Assembly: GCA_038327195.1 (NCBI GenBank) | Contig: JBBQKU010000008.1 | Coordinates: 1 to 64,000, forward strand | Source: UBA4416 sp038327195 | GTDB taxonomy: Bacteria; Bacteroidota; Bacteroidia; B-17B0; Aurantibacillaceae | Direction of reading: 5' to 3' | DNA: 64,000 nucleotides | Shown: positions 1 through 7,365 of the stretch, in pieces | How positions within the stretch are numbered: position 1 is the first letter of the stretch | Layout of the letters: the number at the start of each line of letters is the position of its first letter | Notes under the pieces: model-generated | The model's input: only the letters and a program-made list of their open reading frames with translations | Databases searched by the model: none | What the model was told of the DNA's origin: nothing | Position numbers and translations under genes: made by a program

Positions 1-126
1 GCCTCTAAATTTTACAGTATATTACCCTAAAGAAGGTTATTTTTAGGCCTTTTTATGACAAACTCAGCCTTTCCATCATCTCAATTATTTTTATCATATC
101 TTCATATAAATTACTTCGACATTTTG

Positions 127-134
127 TACCTTTG
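127..134 (+). promoter_or_regulatory. Possible -7 box TACCTTTG
   Basis: TACCTTTG fits the Bacteroidota -7 consensus TAnnTTTG. No good TTG -33 element is seen at the usual distance. It lies about 30 nt before the remnant of an ABC-F gene, so it may be the promoter left behind when most of that gene was deleted. Confidence 0.35.
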
Positions 135-156
135 CCTGACATTAGACTAATAATAA

Positions 157-315
157 ATAGCTAATGGTATTACAAAACAGAAAAAAGACATTGAAGCGCA
201 ATTAGCAAATGGAACGGTTGATGCTTCTGAAATTGAAAAATTATCTTCTAAATTTAGTTTTATATCAAACAGCATTGATGAAAAAACAATGCGTTGGTTA
301 GAATTGCAAGATTAA
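157..315 (+). pseudogene. C-terminal remnant of an ABC-F family ATPase
   Basis: After an in-frame stop at 154-156 the frame reads on for about 50 codons. It encodes ..KQKKDIEAQLANG.. followed by ..IDEKTMRWLEL.. and a TAA at 313-315. This charged segment ending in RWLEL is typical of the extreme C-terminus of ABC-F ATPases of the Uup/EttA type. No Walker motifs and no start codon remain; the nearest ATG (164) is in another frame and stops after 13 codons. I read it as the 3' end of a deleted gene that now forms the edge of an accessory region. The family call rests on remembered similarity over a short stretch. Confidence 0.5.
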
Positions 316-319
316 TTAG

Positions 320-372
320 TTTTGATAATTTACCATTAGTAACAGCATTAAAAAAGCCGCAGGATTAGCCTC
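320..372 (-). terminator. Compound hairpin with T-run, terminator-like
   Basis: Read on the minus strand, CCGCCGGATT pairs with AATCCTGCGG, with an inner AGCCT/AGGCT stem, and the structure is followed by a run of six T. It overlaps the end of the 376-618 ORF and would terminate minus-strand transcription there. Its two-stem shape also resembles a recombination-site-like repeat (see findings). Confidence 0.45.
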
Positions 373-375
373 GCA

Positions 376-618
376 TTAGGCTACACACAAAATCCGGCGG
401 AGCGGGTTGGAATAAACATTAGATATCAAGTTCTTATTAAATGTTTCATTGATAGAAATGTTTATCAATTTTGGTCTTAAAAATTCGTTTAATCTTTCTG
501 TATAAGCGTTTAGTTCTATTGAACCAATTTTAATAAAGTCTTGTTTTACGATGCTGTCTATTTGGGAACAGCAAATTAAGTTCGAGATAAAACATATAAT
601 TGTCAAAATATTTTTCAT
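376..618 (-). CDS. Small exported protein of unknown function, possibly truncated
   Basis: The 80-residue product starts with a signal peptide (MKNILTIICFISNLICCSQ), with cysteines near the cleavage region that could make it a lipoprotein. The rest is polar and matches no family I know. Its last ten codons (..NPLRRILCVA) run into the GC-rich hairpin at 320-372, which differs in composition from the rest, so the native C-terminus may be lost and replaced by read-through into a repeat. Upstream (minus strand) is the 819-1700 gene about 200 bp away, with a structured repeat between them. No function can be assigned. Confidence 0.4.
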   Translation of the reverse strand: MKNILTIICFISNLICCSQIDSIVKQDFIKIGSIELNAYTERLNEFLRPKLINISINETFNKNLISNVYSNPLRRILCVA

Positions 619-720
619 TGTTGTTTATCTTTATACTCTTTCAGGTGACACTTTCTTTTATTTTAGGCTTTGAAAATTTGTCAATAGAAATGTTTAAATA
701 AAGATAACTGTTTCTATGAA

Positions 721-812
721 TTTGCAAATAAAAATAATTGCCTTTCCCATAGGGACAAATTTCGCAAATGCTTAGAGGGCTGAAAGGTTTTTGCAAACCG
801 TGTGTTAGCGGC
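721..812. repeat. Structured repeat, imperfect hairpin with GTTAGCGGC end
   Basis: TTTGCAAA (721-728) pairs with TTTGCAAA (790-797), and inside it CCTTTC (741-746) pairs with GAAAGG (782-787). The hairpin is followed by GTTAGCGGC at 804-812. An inverted match, GCCGCTAAC, lies at 1771-1779 on the other side of the 819-1700 gene. The arrangement recalls gene-cassette recombination sites or the ends of a small mobile unit, but it does not fit the canonical attC consensus. Confidence 0.4.
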
Positions 813-818
813 TGTCTT

Positions 819-1700
819 TTATTTAAGTCTATCTCTTGCTAATATTTGTTCGTTATACCAATACTTTTGTGTCGAAAAGTCAAGCGGCCAATCACGCTGT
901 GCTTTTTTCTTGATTTTGTCGTCGTTAGGAATTGTTTGCATATAATGATAGTCTGTAATTTGCTCTTTTATCCAAAACTCTTGAGTTGTATAATCTTCTG
1001 GCCAGTCTCTTTTAGCTTTATCTTTAAGTATCTCAATGATTTTTTCTTCCGCTATTCTAGTTGCATTATTTATACTATCGCTTTGTGATAATATTCTTTG
1101 TTGCTCCTCCTTTTCATTTACTGCATTGAAAGCAATTAATTGTCGCTCCATACCTATGTCTGAAATAGCAATAGCAACAGTCTTCTCATTCTCCAAATAA
1201 TCTATCCTTAAATTTCCTTTCAACCAAAAGAATTTTGATGGCTGAGTTCCATTTGTATATGGAGTTTCGCCCCAATTCTTTTTAGTATCAACAAGAACCT
1301 CTTCTTTGAAATTTGCATTACTTTTATTTTTAGGCTCGTTAAGGCTATTTATCGTGGATTCAATTATTCTATATAGTTTATTATTGTAATAGTAAAAATC
1401 AATAGCGTTTGATAATACGAAATTTTTTGTTTCGAACCTATAAAATATTCTGTTATCATTTAGTCTCGCAACAATTTGTTCAGCTTCTAATTTTTTACAC
1501 TGCCTGTCTACTTGTTCCGGTGTCATACCAATAATAAATCCACGAGATAATGTGTCAATTCTGTTTATCGAGTTAACACTTGAGTCCTCAAGTTGTGCGG
1601 CAGTCTTCGCTACGGTCGCTTCAGTGACTTTGCCAGAATTAGTGTCTGAACAGTTTATGAAAATAGATGTAATGATAATTAGTAGTATAAATTTTTTCAT
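819..1700 (-). CDS. Lipoprotein with two C-terminal RDWP-type repeats, unknown function
   Basis: The 293-residue product begins with a lipoprotein signal (hydrophobic stretch then FINC; likely lipidated Cys17). The middle (about 45-190) has no motif I recognise. The C-terminus holds two copies of a roughly 20-residue unit, KRDWPEDYTTQEFWIKEQ and QRDWPLDFSTQKYWYNEQ, some 35 residues apart. Short W-P-D-[YF]-x-x-Q repeats of this sort occur at the ends of many unrelated hypothetical bacterial proteins and may be a small interaction module. It sits between inverted GTTAGCGGC/GCCGCTAAC elements and next to a gene remnant, so it is probably accessory, acquired DNA. Function unknown. Confidence 0.7.
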   Translation of the reverse strand: MKKFILLIIITSIFINCSDTNSGKVTEATVAKTAAQLEDSSVNSINRIDTLSRGFIIGMTPEQVDRQCKKLEAEQIVARLNDNRIFYRFETKNFVLSNAIDFYYYNNKLYRIIESTINSLNEPKNKSNANFKEEVLVDTKKNWGETPYTNGTQPSKFFWLKGNLRIDYLENEKTVAIAISDIGMERQLIAFNAVNEKEEQQRILSQSDSINNATRIAEEKIIEILKDKAKRDWPEDYTTQEFWIKEQITDYHYMQTIPNDDKIKKKAQRDWPLDFSTQKYWYNEQILARDRLK

Positions 1701-1848
1701 AAAAATTAAGTTATATAGTTAATGTTAAATGTATGAAATATTTTTATTTTTGGTTTAGTGCTATAAGATTGCCGCTAACTTATCTCTAACGCAATTCAAA
1801 AAACCATTATTAATACCTAATAATGTTTAATTTATTGTATGAAGATAA

Positions 1849-2325
1849 TTATTTAATTCCTTCAATACTCTTCATTACTTTTTCTTTAAGTTCTTCTTTA
1901 AAAGAAAGCAAATTATTGTAAATAGTCGTATCTGCACTTCCTAAAATTTGCGCAGCTAATATGCCTGCATTTTGTGCAGCGTTTAGGGCAACGGTTGCAA
2001 CGGGCACACCGTTAGGCATTTGTAAAATAGATAAAATAGAATCCCAACCATCAATAGAGTTGCTTGATTTTACAGGCACTCCAATTACTGGCAAAGCAGT
2101 TAAAGAGGCAACCATACCTGGCAAATGCGCTGCGCCACCTGCGCCCGCTATAATTACTTTAATGCCTTTGCTGTGTGCATTTTTCGCATAATCAAACATG
2201 CGCTCTGGTGTGCGGTGAGCTGATACAATGGTTATTTCGTAAGGTATATGTAATTTTTTAAGAAACTCAGCGGCTTCATTCATCACGCTTAAATCACTTG
2301 CGCTTCCCATTATTATTCCTACCAT
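1849..2325 (-). CDS. purE: N5-carboxyaminoimidazole ribonucleotide mutase PurE
   Basis: PurE converts N5-CAIR to CAIR in de novo purine synthesis, acting after PurK in the cytoplasm. The 158-residue protein has normal length for class I PurE. It shows MGSASD at residues 6-11, the active-site segment SAHRTP at 35-40 and the glycine-rich GAGGAAHLPGM near residue 65, with the late segment NAAQNAGILAAQIL. It lies downstream of purK on the same strand, about 210 bp away. Such a gap is larger than usual for a purEK pair and is filled by a duplicated repeat. Confidence 0.97.
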   Translation of the reverse strand: MVGIIMGSASDLSVMNEAAEFLKKLHIPYEITIVSAHRTPERMFDYAKNAHSKGIKVIIAGAGGAAHLPGMVASLTALPVIGVPVKSSNSIDGWDSILSILQMPNGVPVATVALNAAQNAGILAAQILGSADTTIYNNLLSFKEELKEKVMKSIEGIK

Positions 2326-2429
2326 AATTAACTAATTTTTAGTTTTTAGTTTTTAATTTTTAATACTCACTAAATATGATGTAAGCTTAAGTTATTATTT
2401 TTATTAAGTACAACAGAGATAAAAATCAT

Positions 2430-2556
2430 GTTTAATTATCTTTTTCTGTGTTATCCGCGTGCCATTTATTACGCTATTACTTTTCTTTTTTGTCAGTTTT
2501 TAATCATCTTTTTCTGTGCTATCAGTGTTCCATTTATTACGCAATTACTTTAATTA
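2430..2556. repeat. Two imperfect direct copies of a dispersed repeat
   Basis: CTGTGTTATCCGCGTGCC followed by ATTTATTACGC, and about 68 bp later CTGTGCTATCAGTGTTCC followed by ATTTATTACGC, are two copies of one sequence. The second covers the last codons and stop of purK. The core CTGTGNNATCNGCGTGC is shared with the ends of the 152-bp tandem repeats at 23.7-24.0 kb, so it is one dispersed family. Confidence 0.6.
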
Positions 2557-3679
2557 AATCCTTTATAGTAATCGCTTTCTTTTTTGCTAATTCTAAATCA
2601 TCATCAATAATGGTGGCATGCCCCATTTTACGAAACGGCTTAGTAGTTGTTTTACCATATAAATGGATGTACACTCCTTTGTATTTTATAGCATCAATTA
2701 AGCCTTCATATTTTGCGGCGCCTTCATAATTTTTTTCGCCCAAAATATTAATCATCACGGCAGGTTTAATAATAGACGTATCGCCTAATGGTAAATTTAA
2801 AATCGCCCTTAAATGTTGTTCAAATTGTGAGGTAATATTGCCTTCAATGGTTTGGTGTCCGCTATTGTGTGGGCGTGGCGCCACTTCATTCACCAATACT
2901 TTTCCTTGTTTGGTTACAAATAATTCAACGGCTAAAATGCCAACGATGTTTAATTTTTCTGCAATTTTAATAGCAATTTCTGTGGCTTGTTTATCAACTG
3001 ATTTTTTAATATCAGCAGGCGAAAATAAAAACTCTACTAAGTTTGCTTCTGGGTTAAACTCACATTCAACAGCAGGAAAACATTTTGTTTCGCCACTTTC
3101 ATTGCGTGCTACAATCACCGATATTTCTTTATCAAAATCTACTAAGCGTTCTAATACACTTGGCTCGTCAAAGGCTTGATCAATTTTATTGGGATGTCCT
3201 AATTTTACAACGCCTTTACCATCATAACCGCCCGTACGTAGCTTTTGAAAAAACGGAAAAAACGAAGCATATTTTTCAATTTGTGTTTTGTTTTCAATTA
3301 AAAAGAAATCAGAACTCGGAATGTCGTTACGTTGGTAAAACATTTTTTGTAATCCTTTGTCTTTTATAATTTCAATTACACTAGGTTGAGGAAATACTTT
3401 TTTGCCTTGCTTTTCTAATTCTTTGAGGGCTTCAATATTTACATTTTCAATTTCAATCGTGATAATGTCTTTGTCTTTTCCAAACTTTAAAACCGTATCG
3501 TAATCGGTAAGGCTACCTTTTGTAAATTCGTGAGCAATGGCTTTGCAAGGCGCATTAGCATCAGGGTCGAGGCAACAAATAGTTAAGTTGTAGTTAATAG
3601 CACTTTGTATGAGCATGCGCCCAAGTTGCCCGCCTCCGAGCACGCCTATTTTTAATGTTGATGGTTCAAAATTTGTCAC
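2537..3679 (-). CDS. purK: N5-carboxyaminoimidazole ribonucleotide synthetase PurK
   Basis: PurK carboxylates aminoimidazole ribonucleotide with ATP and bicarbonate to give N5-CAIR, the substrate of PurE. The 380-residue length is typical. The N-terminal domain has IGVLGGGQLGRML (residues 11-23). The ATP-grasp domain shows GYDGKGV near residue 152 and the metal/ATP segment VNEVAPRPHNSGHQT near 265-280. The start ATG at 3679 gives a normal N-terminus. It is probably cotranscribed with purE. The last codons lie inside a dispersed repeat, so the C-terminal residues may be repeat-derived. Confidence 0.96.
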   Translation of the reverse strand: MTNFEPSTLKIGVLGGGQLGRMLIQSAINYNLTICCLDPDANAPCKAIAHEFTKGSLTDYDTVLKFGKDKDIITIEIENVNIEALKELEKQGKKVFPQPSVIEIIKDKGLQKMFYQRNDIPSSDFFLIENKTQIEKYASFFPFFQKLRTGGYDGKGVVKLGHPNKIDQAFDEPSVLERLVDFDKEISVIVARNESGETKCFPAVECEFNPEANLVEFLFSPADIKKSVDKQATEIAIKIAEKLNIVGILAVELFVTKQGKVLVNEVAPRPHNSGHQTIEGNITSQFEQHLRAILNLPLGDTSIIKPAVMINILGEKNYEGAAKYEGLIDAIKYKGVYIHLYGKTTTKPFRKMGHATIIDDDLELAKKKAITIKDLIKVIA

Positions 3680-3711
3680 GTTGTGTAATATGGTTTTTTT
3701 AGAATACTGAT

Positions 3712-3738
3712 ATAAAAAAACCGCTTGGTAGCGGTTGT
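3712..3738 (-). terminator. Rho-independent terminator downstream of the THX gene
   Basis: On the minus strand AACCGC-TACCAA-GCGGTT is followed by a run of seven T. It lies 12 bp after the stop of the small THX gene and before purK, so it should separate the two transcripts. Confidence 0.75.
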
Positions 3739-3749
3739 TTTAGTTTTTT

Positions 3750-3923
3750 CTAAGCTTCTTTTTTAGCGGCTTTTTTCGGAGCTGCTTTTTTAGCTGATGC
3801 TACTTTTTCTACTTTTACTTTTGGGGCAGCAGTTTTAGTTGATGCTTTTTTTCTTGGACGAACAACGCCAAATGAACCCATTTCTATTTTACCGCGTCTT
3901 GATTTCGGATCTCCTTTTCCCAT
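3750..3923 (-). CDS. 30S ribosomal protein THX (short basic protein)
   Basis: A 57-codon gene too short for many gene callers. It begins MGKGDPKSRRGKIEMGSFGV and then continues with RPRKK and a K/A/P-rich tail ending KKAAKKEA. The start matches the THX family (MGKGDKKTKRGKI..GSYG..), a small basic peptide that binds the 30S head in Thermus and is found in Bacteroidota. The alanine/lysine tail resembles the tail on L21 in this window. It has its own promoter (3950-3980) and terminator (3712-3738), so it is a single-gene transcript. Confidence 0.9.
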   Translation of the reverse strand: MGKGDPKSRRGKIEMGSFGVVRPRKKASTKTAAPKVKVEKVASAKKAAPKKAAKKEA

Positions 3924-3949
3924 AATTGTATTTTTTAATTAATTTTTAT

Positions 3950-3980
3950 CAAAAATAGCATATTTTATTGCAATTTCAAA
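3950..3980 (-). promoter_or_regulatory. Promoter of the THX gene
   Basis: On the minus strand TTTG (3980-3977) and TATTTTTG (3957-3950) are 19 nt apart, matching the Bacteroidota -33/-7 pattern. The -7 box ends 26 nt before the ATG at 3923. Confidence 0.6.
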
Positions 3981-3998
3981 TAGTTTTTTTCAAAACCC

Positions 3999-5678
3999 CT
4001 AAAACTTTTTATTAGCATTAAATGGCTTTGTAGGCTTTTCAATCACCGTTAATATTGATTTTATCTTAACTAAATCCGCTAGTAATTTTTTAGCTTCATC
4101 AATATCTTTATCATATTTAAGGGCAGTTTCAATTCTCCCTTTTTGAAAAGTAACACGCGAAGCAATTTCTTCTTCAATAAATTGTTTGATTTCTGCTTTA
4201 AAACGCATTAAATCATCTTTCTTATTCGCATTCATTTTATCTAATAGCGCCTTATATTCAACTTCAATACTTTCATAGTATTTTTCTCTTGTGGCATCTA
4301 ATTTTAAATCTTCTAAAGCAAAATCACTTTGAGTTTTGTAATTAATGTCTTTTGTTTTTAAAGAATTAACAAAGTCTGCATAATTTTCATCACTAAATTT
4401 TACGGGTTCTTTCGAATTTAAAATAGCCGGATTTTTAATAACGTAATCATTCACATAAGAAAATATATAATTTTTATTGAGTAAAACAGCTAAGATGTTA
4501 CTGTACTTAACCGCCTCTGTTTTAAGGTCTGGTAACACGCCTGCACCATCATAAGTTGTTCTTCCGTTTTTTGTTTTAAAGGCTGTGATTAATGAATCTG
4601 GCACTTTATCAACTCTTCCATCTTCATCTTTATGCGTGTAATCTAAAGCCTGTATACATCGTCCGCTTGGTATGTAATATTTTGCTACCGTTACTTTTAA
4701 TTTTGTGTTATAGGTTAAATCTCTTACTTGTTGCACTAATCCTTTTCCGTAAGAACGCTGTCCTAAAATAACCGCTCTATCTAAATCCTGCAAAGCACCT
4801 GCTACAATTTCAGAAGCAGAAGCCGAATTATTATCTACTAAAACCACTAAAGGAATTTGTGTGTCTAAAGCATTATTTACAGATAGATAACTTTTATCCC
4901 AATCTTTTATTTTCCCTTTAGTATAAACTATTTCTTGTCCTTTATCTACAAATAAATTAACAATGTTAACGGCTTCATTTAGCAATCCTCCTGGGTTTCC
5001 TCTTAAATCTAAAACTAAGGATTTGCAATTTTTTTCTTTTAGTTTTAAGAAAGCTTCTTTAATTTCTCCCGAACAATTTTCTGTAAAACTCGTTAATCGA
5101 ATGTAACCAATTTCAGCATTCAACATGTTTGAATATGAAACGGCCTTAATTTTAATTTCTTCTCTTTTTAAATTTATGTCTGTTGGAGTTGTTTGTCCTA
5201 AATGAATTACTTTTAAACTAATTGGTGTGCCAGCTTGCCCTTTTAATAAGGAAGAAATATCATCTGTTTTTTTGTTTACCACACTTTGTCCGTTCACCTC
5301 AATAATTTCATCACCAGCTCTTAAGCCTGCGTTATAAGCAGAGAAGCCTTCGTACGGTTCTGTAATGGTTATTTTTTTATTGACATCTTGAATCAAAGCA
5401 CCAATGCCACCATATTCTCCAGTGGTCATGTATTTATAATCTTCAATATCGTTTTCAGTATAATAATTAGTGTATGGATCTAATGAAGCTAACATAGCTT
5501 CAATACCAGTTTTCATTAATTGCCCAGGTTTAGTTTCATCAACGTATGCAATATTTAATTCGCGATAAAGTGTATTAAAAATATCTAGGTTTTTAGATAC
5601 CTCAAAATAATCTTGCGAAAAGTTAAAGGCAAGTAGTGATGATAAACATATGGTTAATATGATAATGTATTTCTTCAT
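3999..5678 (-). CDS. S41 family C-terminal processing protease (CtpA/Prc type)
   Basis: A periplasmic serine protease of 559 residues that cleaves C-terminal tails of envelope proteins. It has a signal peptide (about 1-20), then a PDZ domain (about 85-165, with YGGIGA and AGLRAGDEIIEVNG). The S41 protease core carries the catalytic serine in NNSASASEIVAGAL (around residue 286) and the lysine in SYGKGLVQ (around residue 310), giving the usual Ser-Lys dyad. A long alpha-helical C-terminal region (about 400-559) follows, as in Bacteroidota homologues. It stands alone on the minus strand, divergent from the LON-domain gene. Confidence 0.95.
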   Translation of the reverse strand: MKKYIIILTICLSSLLAFNFSQDYFEVSKNLDIFNTLYRELNIAYVDETKPGQLMKTGIEAMLASLDPYTNYYTENDIEDYKYMTTGEYGGIGALIQDVNKKITITEPYEGFSAYNAGLRAGDEIIEVNGQSVVNKKTDDISSLLKGQAGTPISLKVIHLGQTTPTDINLKREEIKIKAVSYSNMLNAEIGYIRLTSFTENCSGEIKEAFLKLKEKNCKSLVLDLRGNPGGLLNEAVNIVNLFVDKGQEIVYTKGKIKDWDKSYLSVNNALDTQIPLVVLVDNNSASASEIVAGALQDLDRAVILGQRSYGKGLVQQVRDLTYNTKLKVTVAKYYIPSGRCIQALDYTHKDEDGRVDKVPDSLITAFKTKNGRTTYDGAGVLPDLKTEAVKYSNILAVLLNKNYIFSYVNDYVIKNPAILNSKEPVKFSDENYADFVNSLKTKDINYKTQSDFALEDLKLDATREKYYESIEVEYKALLDKMNANKKDDLMRFKAEIKQFIEEEIASRVTFQKGRIETALKYDKDIDEAKKLLADLVKIKSILTVIEKPTKPFNANKKF

Positions 5679-5831
5679 AAATTGGAATTTATAACTATAA
5701 AAATAAGTTTAATTACTCATATATGTTACCAAATTGTGATATTTTATAATTTTAATGATGTGTTTTATTGAGTAAAGCATCATTCTCAGCGATTGAACTT
5801 TTTTGTCACGAATACGCCGTATTTAGGGCAC

Positions 5832-5839
5832 TATATTTG
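5832..5839 (+). promoter_or_regulatory. -7 box TATATTTG of the LON-domain gene
   Basis: TATATTTG is a perfect TAnnTTTG match 57 nt before the ATG at 5897. A TTTG lies 26 nt upstream, slightly far for a -33 element. Its position inside the longer reading frame that opens at 5768 supports the ATG at 5897 as the true start. Confidence 0.55.
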
Positions 5840-5896
5840 TATATTTATCGTTGTATATGGAGTTTATCAAGTAAAAACAATTTTATATTTATAACC

Positions 5897-6499
5897 ATGG
5901 CAACACAACAACTCACCATTCCAATGTTTCCTTTAGGCGTTTTAATATTGCCAGGTGAAACTAAAACATTACATATTTTTGAAGATAAATACAAGCAATT
6001 AATTTCTGATTGTTTGGCTAATGAAGCTCATTTTGGAATTCCCTATTCAATCAATAAAAAAATTGGCGAATTTGGAATCGAAGTTAAAATCGTTAAAATT
6101 TTAAAGACTTACGATTCTGGCGAATCTGATATATTAATTGAAGGGGTTCGTATTTTTAAATTAATTGAATACTCAAGTGTTTTGAAGCCTAAATTATATG
6201 GCGCCGGTGTTATTTCTTATCCGGAAAACATTTTCGAATCTCCTTCATTAAAATTACAAGAATTAATAAAAGATTATTTATGGACGGCTCAACAAAATAC
6301 AGTTCCTGTTGATGCTTATGATCACGCTACTTTGTATAACATTGCGCGTTTATTAGATTTATCCAATACCGAAAAGTATGATTTAATAAAATTAAAAACT
6401 GCTTTAGAGAAAGAGAATTATTTAATGCAAAAAATACGTTTGTTTACATTTGTTTTAAATGCAGAAAATCAATTGCAATCTAAATTTGTATTAAACTAA
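5897..6499 (+). CDS. Stand-alone LON substrate-binding domain protein
   Basis: A 200-residue protein made only of the N-terminal (PUA-like) domain of Lon protease, without AAA+ or protease domains. It starts MATQQLTIPMFPLGVLILPG and continues with LHIFEDKYKQLISDC, the usual opening of this domain. Such proteins are common in bacteria and are thought to bind peptides or substrates, but have no firm role. I chose the ATG at 5897 because the upstream frame runs through the promoter and lacks family similarity. Its last 9 bp overlap the 3' end of the convergent glycosyltransferase gene. Confidence 0.88.
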   Translation: MATQQLTIPMFPLGVLILPGETKTLHIFEDKYKQLISDCLANEAHFGIPYSINKKIGEFGIEVKIVKILKTYDSGESDILIEGVRIFKLIEYSSVLKPKLYGAGVISYPENIFESPSLKLQELIKDYLWTAQQNTVPVDAYDHATLYNIARLLDLSNTEKYDLIKLKTALEKENYLMQKIRLFTFVLNAENQLQSKFVLN

Positions 6500-7363
6500 T
6501 TTGTAGTTTTTATATTCTCCAATATTCCAGCCTGTTGTTTTTTTGATAAATTTTTTAAATTTATCTTTCAAGCCAATTTTAATTTTTGATTGATCAAATG
6601 TAAACTTCCAGTTTGCTTGTTCAATTCTATTTAAAAAAACTTGTGGATGTGTTTGTTTAAATTCCACTAAACTATCAATTTCAGAATAATCAAATTCTTC
6701 AACTTTTGCGACATGTTTATTCATCCATTCATCATCATGCCACATTTTATGAAAATTTTCTTGTTTGGCTTGTTGGGCTTTCGGCGTTTTTACCCAGCCG
6801 TAGTGATAAATTTCTGCATCAATTTGTTTCACATTTAATTTTGAATCATCTAATTTTCTGAAACCTTGCGCATCTTTATATGAACGAATGGATTTATCAT
6901 TTTTAATAATCCGAATTTCTTTGCTGTACCATCTATTTGAATTTCCTATGTAATTATAGTGGCCATAAAAATGAACGTAATTAAATAATAAGCCATCAAC
7001 CTTTGCATCATCTTTATATTTTTGCAAGGCATTTTTAATGGTAGGCAAATGTTTTTCGTGAACACATTCATCACTCTGAATATAAAAACACCAATCTGTA
7101 TCAGCACTTATTGCATCAAATGCTTTATTAGTTTCAATTGCTAAAACTTGTCCACCTTTGCGCAAACTATCATCCCAAAAAGTTTCAATAATTTTTATTT
7201 TGGGCGAATTAATATTTTTGATGAGTTGTAATGTTTCATCTTCGCTATTGCCAACAGCTACAATAAATTCATCACAAATAGGTAATATTGAAGTTATTGC
7301 CTCAACAACAGGATAGTCATACTTTAAAGCATTTCTTATGATGGTGAAGCCAGTTACTTTCAT
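6491..7363 (-). CDS. Family 2-like glycosyltransferase
   Basis: A 290-residue cytoplasmic protein that probably transfers a sugar from a nucleotide donor to a surface glycan or lipid. The N-terminus (VTGFTIIRNALKYDYPVVEA) and DEFIVAVGNSEDET (about 31-44) are typical of the GT-A fold of family 2 enzymes. YIQSDECVH near residue 95 holds the acidic metal-binding position. It has no membrane segment. It lies 2 bp after purB on the same strand, so it is probably cotranscribed with it, but the functional link is unclear. Donor and acceptor cannot be told from sequence. Confidence 0.8.
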   Translation of the reverse strand: MKVTGFTIIRNALKYDYPVVEAITSILPICDEFIVAVGNSEDETLQLIKNINSPKIKIIETFWDDSLRKGGQVLAIETNKAFDAISADTDWCFYIQSDECVHEKHLPTIKNALQKYKDDAKVDGLLFNYVHFYGHYNYIGNSNRWYSKEIRIIKNDKSIRSYKDAQGFRKLDDSKLNVKQIDAEIYHYGWVKTPKAQQAKQENFHKMWHDDEWMNKHVAKVEEFDYSEIDSLVEFKQTHPQVFLNRIEQANWKFTFDQSKIKIGLKDKFKKFIKKTTGWNIGEYKNYKLV

Positions 7364-7365
7364 AT

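Noticed and set aside
721..1785. True integron attC sites
   Set aside because: The ends are GTTAGCGGC/GCCGCTAAC, not RYYYAAC/GTTRRRY, and no integrase is in the window; kept only as a cassette-like hypothesis.
5768..5896. N-terminal extension of the LON-domain protein
   Set aside because: It runs through the -7 box, begins with a non-ATG codon, and the ATG at 5897 matches the family start.
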